DNA of 42,665 bases. Origin: Chloroflexota bacterium. Lineage in GTDB: Bacteria > Chloroflexota > Anaerolineae > Epilineales > SHYO01. The notes under the pieces were generated by a model that did no database searches, was not told the DNA's origin, and saw only the letters and a list, made by a program, of their open reading frames with translations. The translations under genes were made by a program, and so were the position numbers. Below, piece by piece: positions 41,833-42,665 of the stretch (the first letter of the stretch is position 1; each line of letters starts with the position of its first letter). The stretch covers positions 1 to 42,665 of the forward strand of contig SHYO01000011.1 of assembly GCA_009692745.1 (NCBI GenBank), in the 5' to 3' direction.

Positions 41833-42254
41833 GTGGTAATCCTTTCGCGGAACGATTTTGGTGGTTCAGGCCATCGTTCTGCTAGCAATTATTATGGTGG
41901 TTGTGATTACCTGCAGCCTTTCGCCGGCATCGTCGGTATGAAACGCGGCGATATCGTTGGTAAATTCGCTGCTTATATCCTAATCTTGACAAGCTGATAA
42001 TCCGCCAACACTGTTTGGCTATCGGGTAAATTGGCGCGGTGACTGCGCCCCTGCCGGTCACATCACTATTGACGGACTACCGGGTTTCTGGATAGATGGG
42101 CCGGTATTGAACCTGTTCACCGAAACCTTCTGTACCCCGAAAAGCGCCAGGTATTAGAGCTTCATCCGTGAAACAATACACAATCCTTACCGGATATTAT
42201 ACACAATTTTTATCCAATTGCCACATGCTATAGGCGTTTTGCGAAGCGAGAGAT
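41833..42254 (-). other. Intergenic region between polyprenyl synthase and the CrtI-like fragment
   Basis: No gene is supported in these 422 bases. I see only the probable synthase promoter; the rest shows no clear hairpin, repeat or coding bias and may include remnants of decayed sequence. Confidence 0.5.
41972..42000 (-). promoter_or_regulatory. Probable promoter of the polyprenyl synthase gene
   Basis: On the minus strand TTATCA (42000-41995), 17-base spacer, TATAAG (41977-41972), about 140 bases before the synthase start. Confidence 0.4.
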
Positions 42255-42524
42255 CTAGCGGTGGGTGACCAAGATTTCAGGAGCGCCATCTGTTTTGGGA
42301 AAGGGATCCTTTATACTGGTAATCGTCTGCCCGGCAATTGCCCCGGCCACATGCATGGTTCCTAAGGTTACACCGGCGGTGCTTTGTCCGGGAAAAATAC
42401 TGTCACCCACCAGCCACAAACCTTTGAGGGGTAGTCTGGGTGGCATGAATTGGAAATGGCCGGTTTGTGGAAATTCTCCTACCAGACCTTGAGATCTCCC
42501 GGTATAAAATTGGTATGTAACCAT
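42255..42524 (-). pseudogene. CrtI / phytoene desaturase-like flavoprotein gene fragment (3' end)
   Basis: The last 89 residues match the C-terminus of CrtI-type FAD oxidoreductases: [19 protein letters not shown], then [20 protein letters not shown] and HVAGAIAGQ (the FAD-binding end). The rest of the roughly 500-residue protein is cut off on its 5' side by the insertion sequence at about 42535. An in-frame stop lies in the inserted DNA. The intact gene would be a carotenoid or retinol-type desaturase or saturase. Confidence 0.8.
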
Positions 42525-42544
42525 TGGTGCTAGTTGAGAAAAAG

Positions 42545-42601
42545 GTAGTCATGAGATACCCTTATGGTGGCGAAACCAAAAAGGAGAAATCTCATGACTA
42601 C
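42545..42601 (+). promoter_or_regulatory. Hairpin that masks the transposase start codon
   Basis: GTAGTCATGAGAT (42545-42557) and ATCTCATGACTAC (42589-42601) are perfect 13-base complements. The right arm contains the ATG at 42594, and AAGGAG (42581-42586) lies in the 31-base loop. In a transcript entering from outside, the start codon would be paired; a transcript starting inside the loop would be free. Confidence 0.75.
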
Positions 42602-42665
42602 AGACGACATTATCGTACACATTTTCTACCAGGTAGCGACTTCTTTGCCGGAGATGCCGCGCCAT
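42594..42665 (+). CDS. Transposase, N-terminal part (runs off the window)
   Basis: The first 24 residues, MTTDDIIVHIFYQVATSLPE and then MPRH, resemble the start of DDE transposases found in many Chloroflexota and cyanobacterial insertion sequences. AAGGAG lies 7 bases upstream of the ATG. The family cannot be fixed from this much sequence. Confidence 0.6.
   Translation, partial: MTTDDIIVHIFYQVATSLPEMPRH

Larger units (their letters stand above)
42535..42665 (+). mobile_element. Left end of an insertion sequence
   Basis: The CrtI-like homology stops near 42535 and a transposase frame starts at 42594 on the plus strand. The exact end is not visible because the other end and target duplication are outside the window. 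The first 60 bases hold a large inverted repeat (see hairpin). Confidence 0.6.

Overview
The window looks like a chromosomal segment of a member of the Chloroflexota. This is inferred from gene content, not from a marker gene. The pointers are a mevalonate-type isoprenoid cluster that includes isopentenyl phosphate kinase, DUF5667 and DUF5317 proteins, a large MalT-like regulator with a BTAD domain, secreted proteins with long Pro/Thr tails, and an NHLP-like domain next to an HD-GYP protein. I see no rRNA, tRNA or CRISPR array.

Layout. (1) 1-1.34 kb, plus strand: a membrane protein with a collagen-like Gly/Pro linker and a C-terminal haem-binding CxxCH domain, closed by a strong terminator. 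(2) 1.49-18.9 kb, minus strand: a long run of closely packed genes read right to left. A TyrA-like dehydrogenase comes first, then a GT4 glycosyltransferase, a Wzm/Wzt-type polysaccharide ABC exporter, a methyltransferase, two more GT4 enzymes, two polytopic membrane proteins, another GT4, mevalonate kinase, a GDPD, isopentenyl phosphate kinase and a (di)phosphomevalonate decarboxylase. Many junctions overlap by 1-4 bases. The upstream part should build and export a surface polysaccharide; the distal part supplies isopentenyl units. (3) 19.0-20.3 kb, minus: an HD protein and a site-2 protease. (4) 20.4-31.8 kb, plus: DUF951, a methyltransferase, an ECF sigma factor with a DUF5667 membrane protein, a Ycf48-like secreted repeat protein, a large secreted protein with biased codon use (surface-layer candidate), and an O-antigen ligase/TPR gene broken at a run of ten Gs. 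(5) 31.9-42.7 kb: RsfS on plus, then mostly minus-strand genes: NHLP-like plus HD-GYP, a broken DUF5317 gene, a 43-residue small protein, a broken MalT/BTAD regulator, truncated NDH-2, HDAC and CrtI-like genes, a methyltransferase, a Lon-substrate-binding-domain protein, a long-chain polyprenyl synthetase, and the start of an insertion sequence.

The most unusual signal is a family of roughly 16-bp palindromes with a GAGTACTC or GAGTATACTC core and either GCTGAG or CGCGAG arms. About sixteen copies lie between 2.5 and 8.7 kb; I noticed no full copy elsewhere, only one decayed partial near 23.8 kb. They sit between genes, inside several reading frames (adding peptides such as EYSQ, EYTQ and RVLS), and one supplies a stop codon. 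The right-hand 12 kb also carries three apparent frameshifts and three truncated genes. These could be true gene decay or uncorrected sequencing errors; the sequence alone cannot separate the two.
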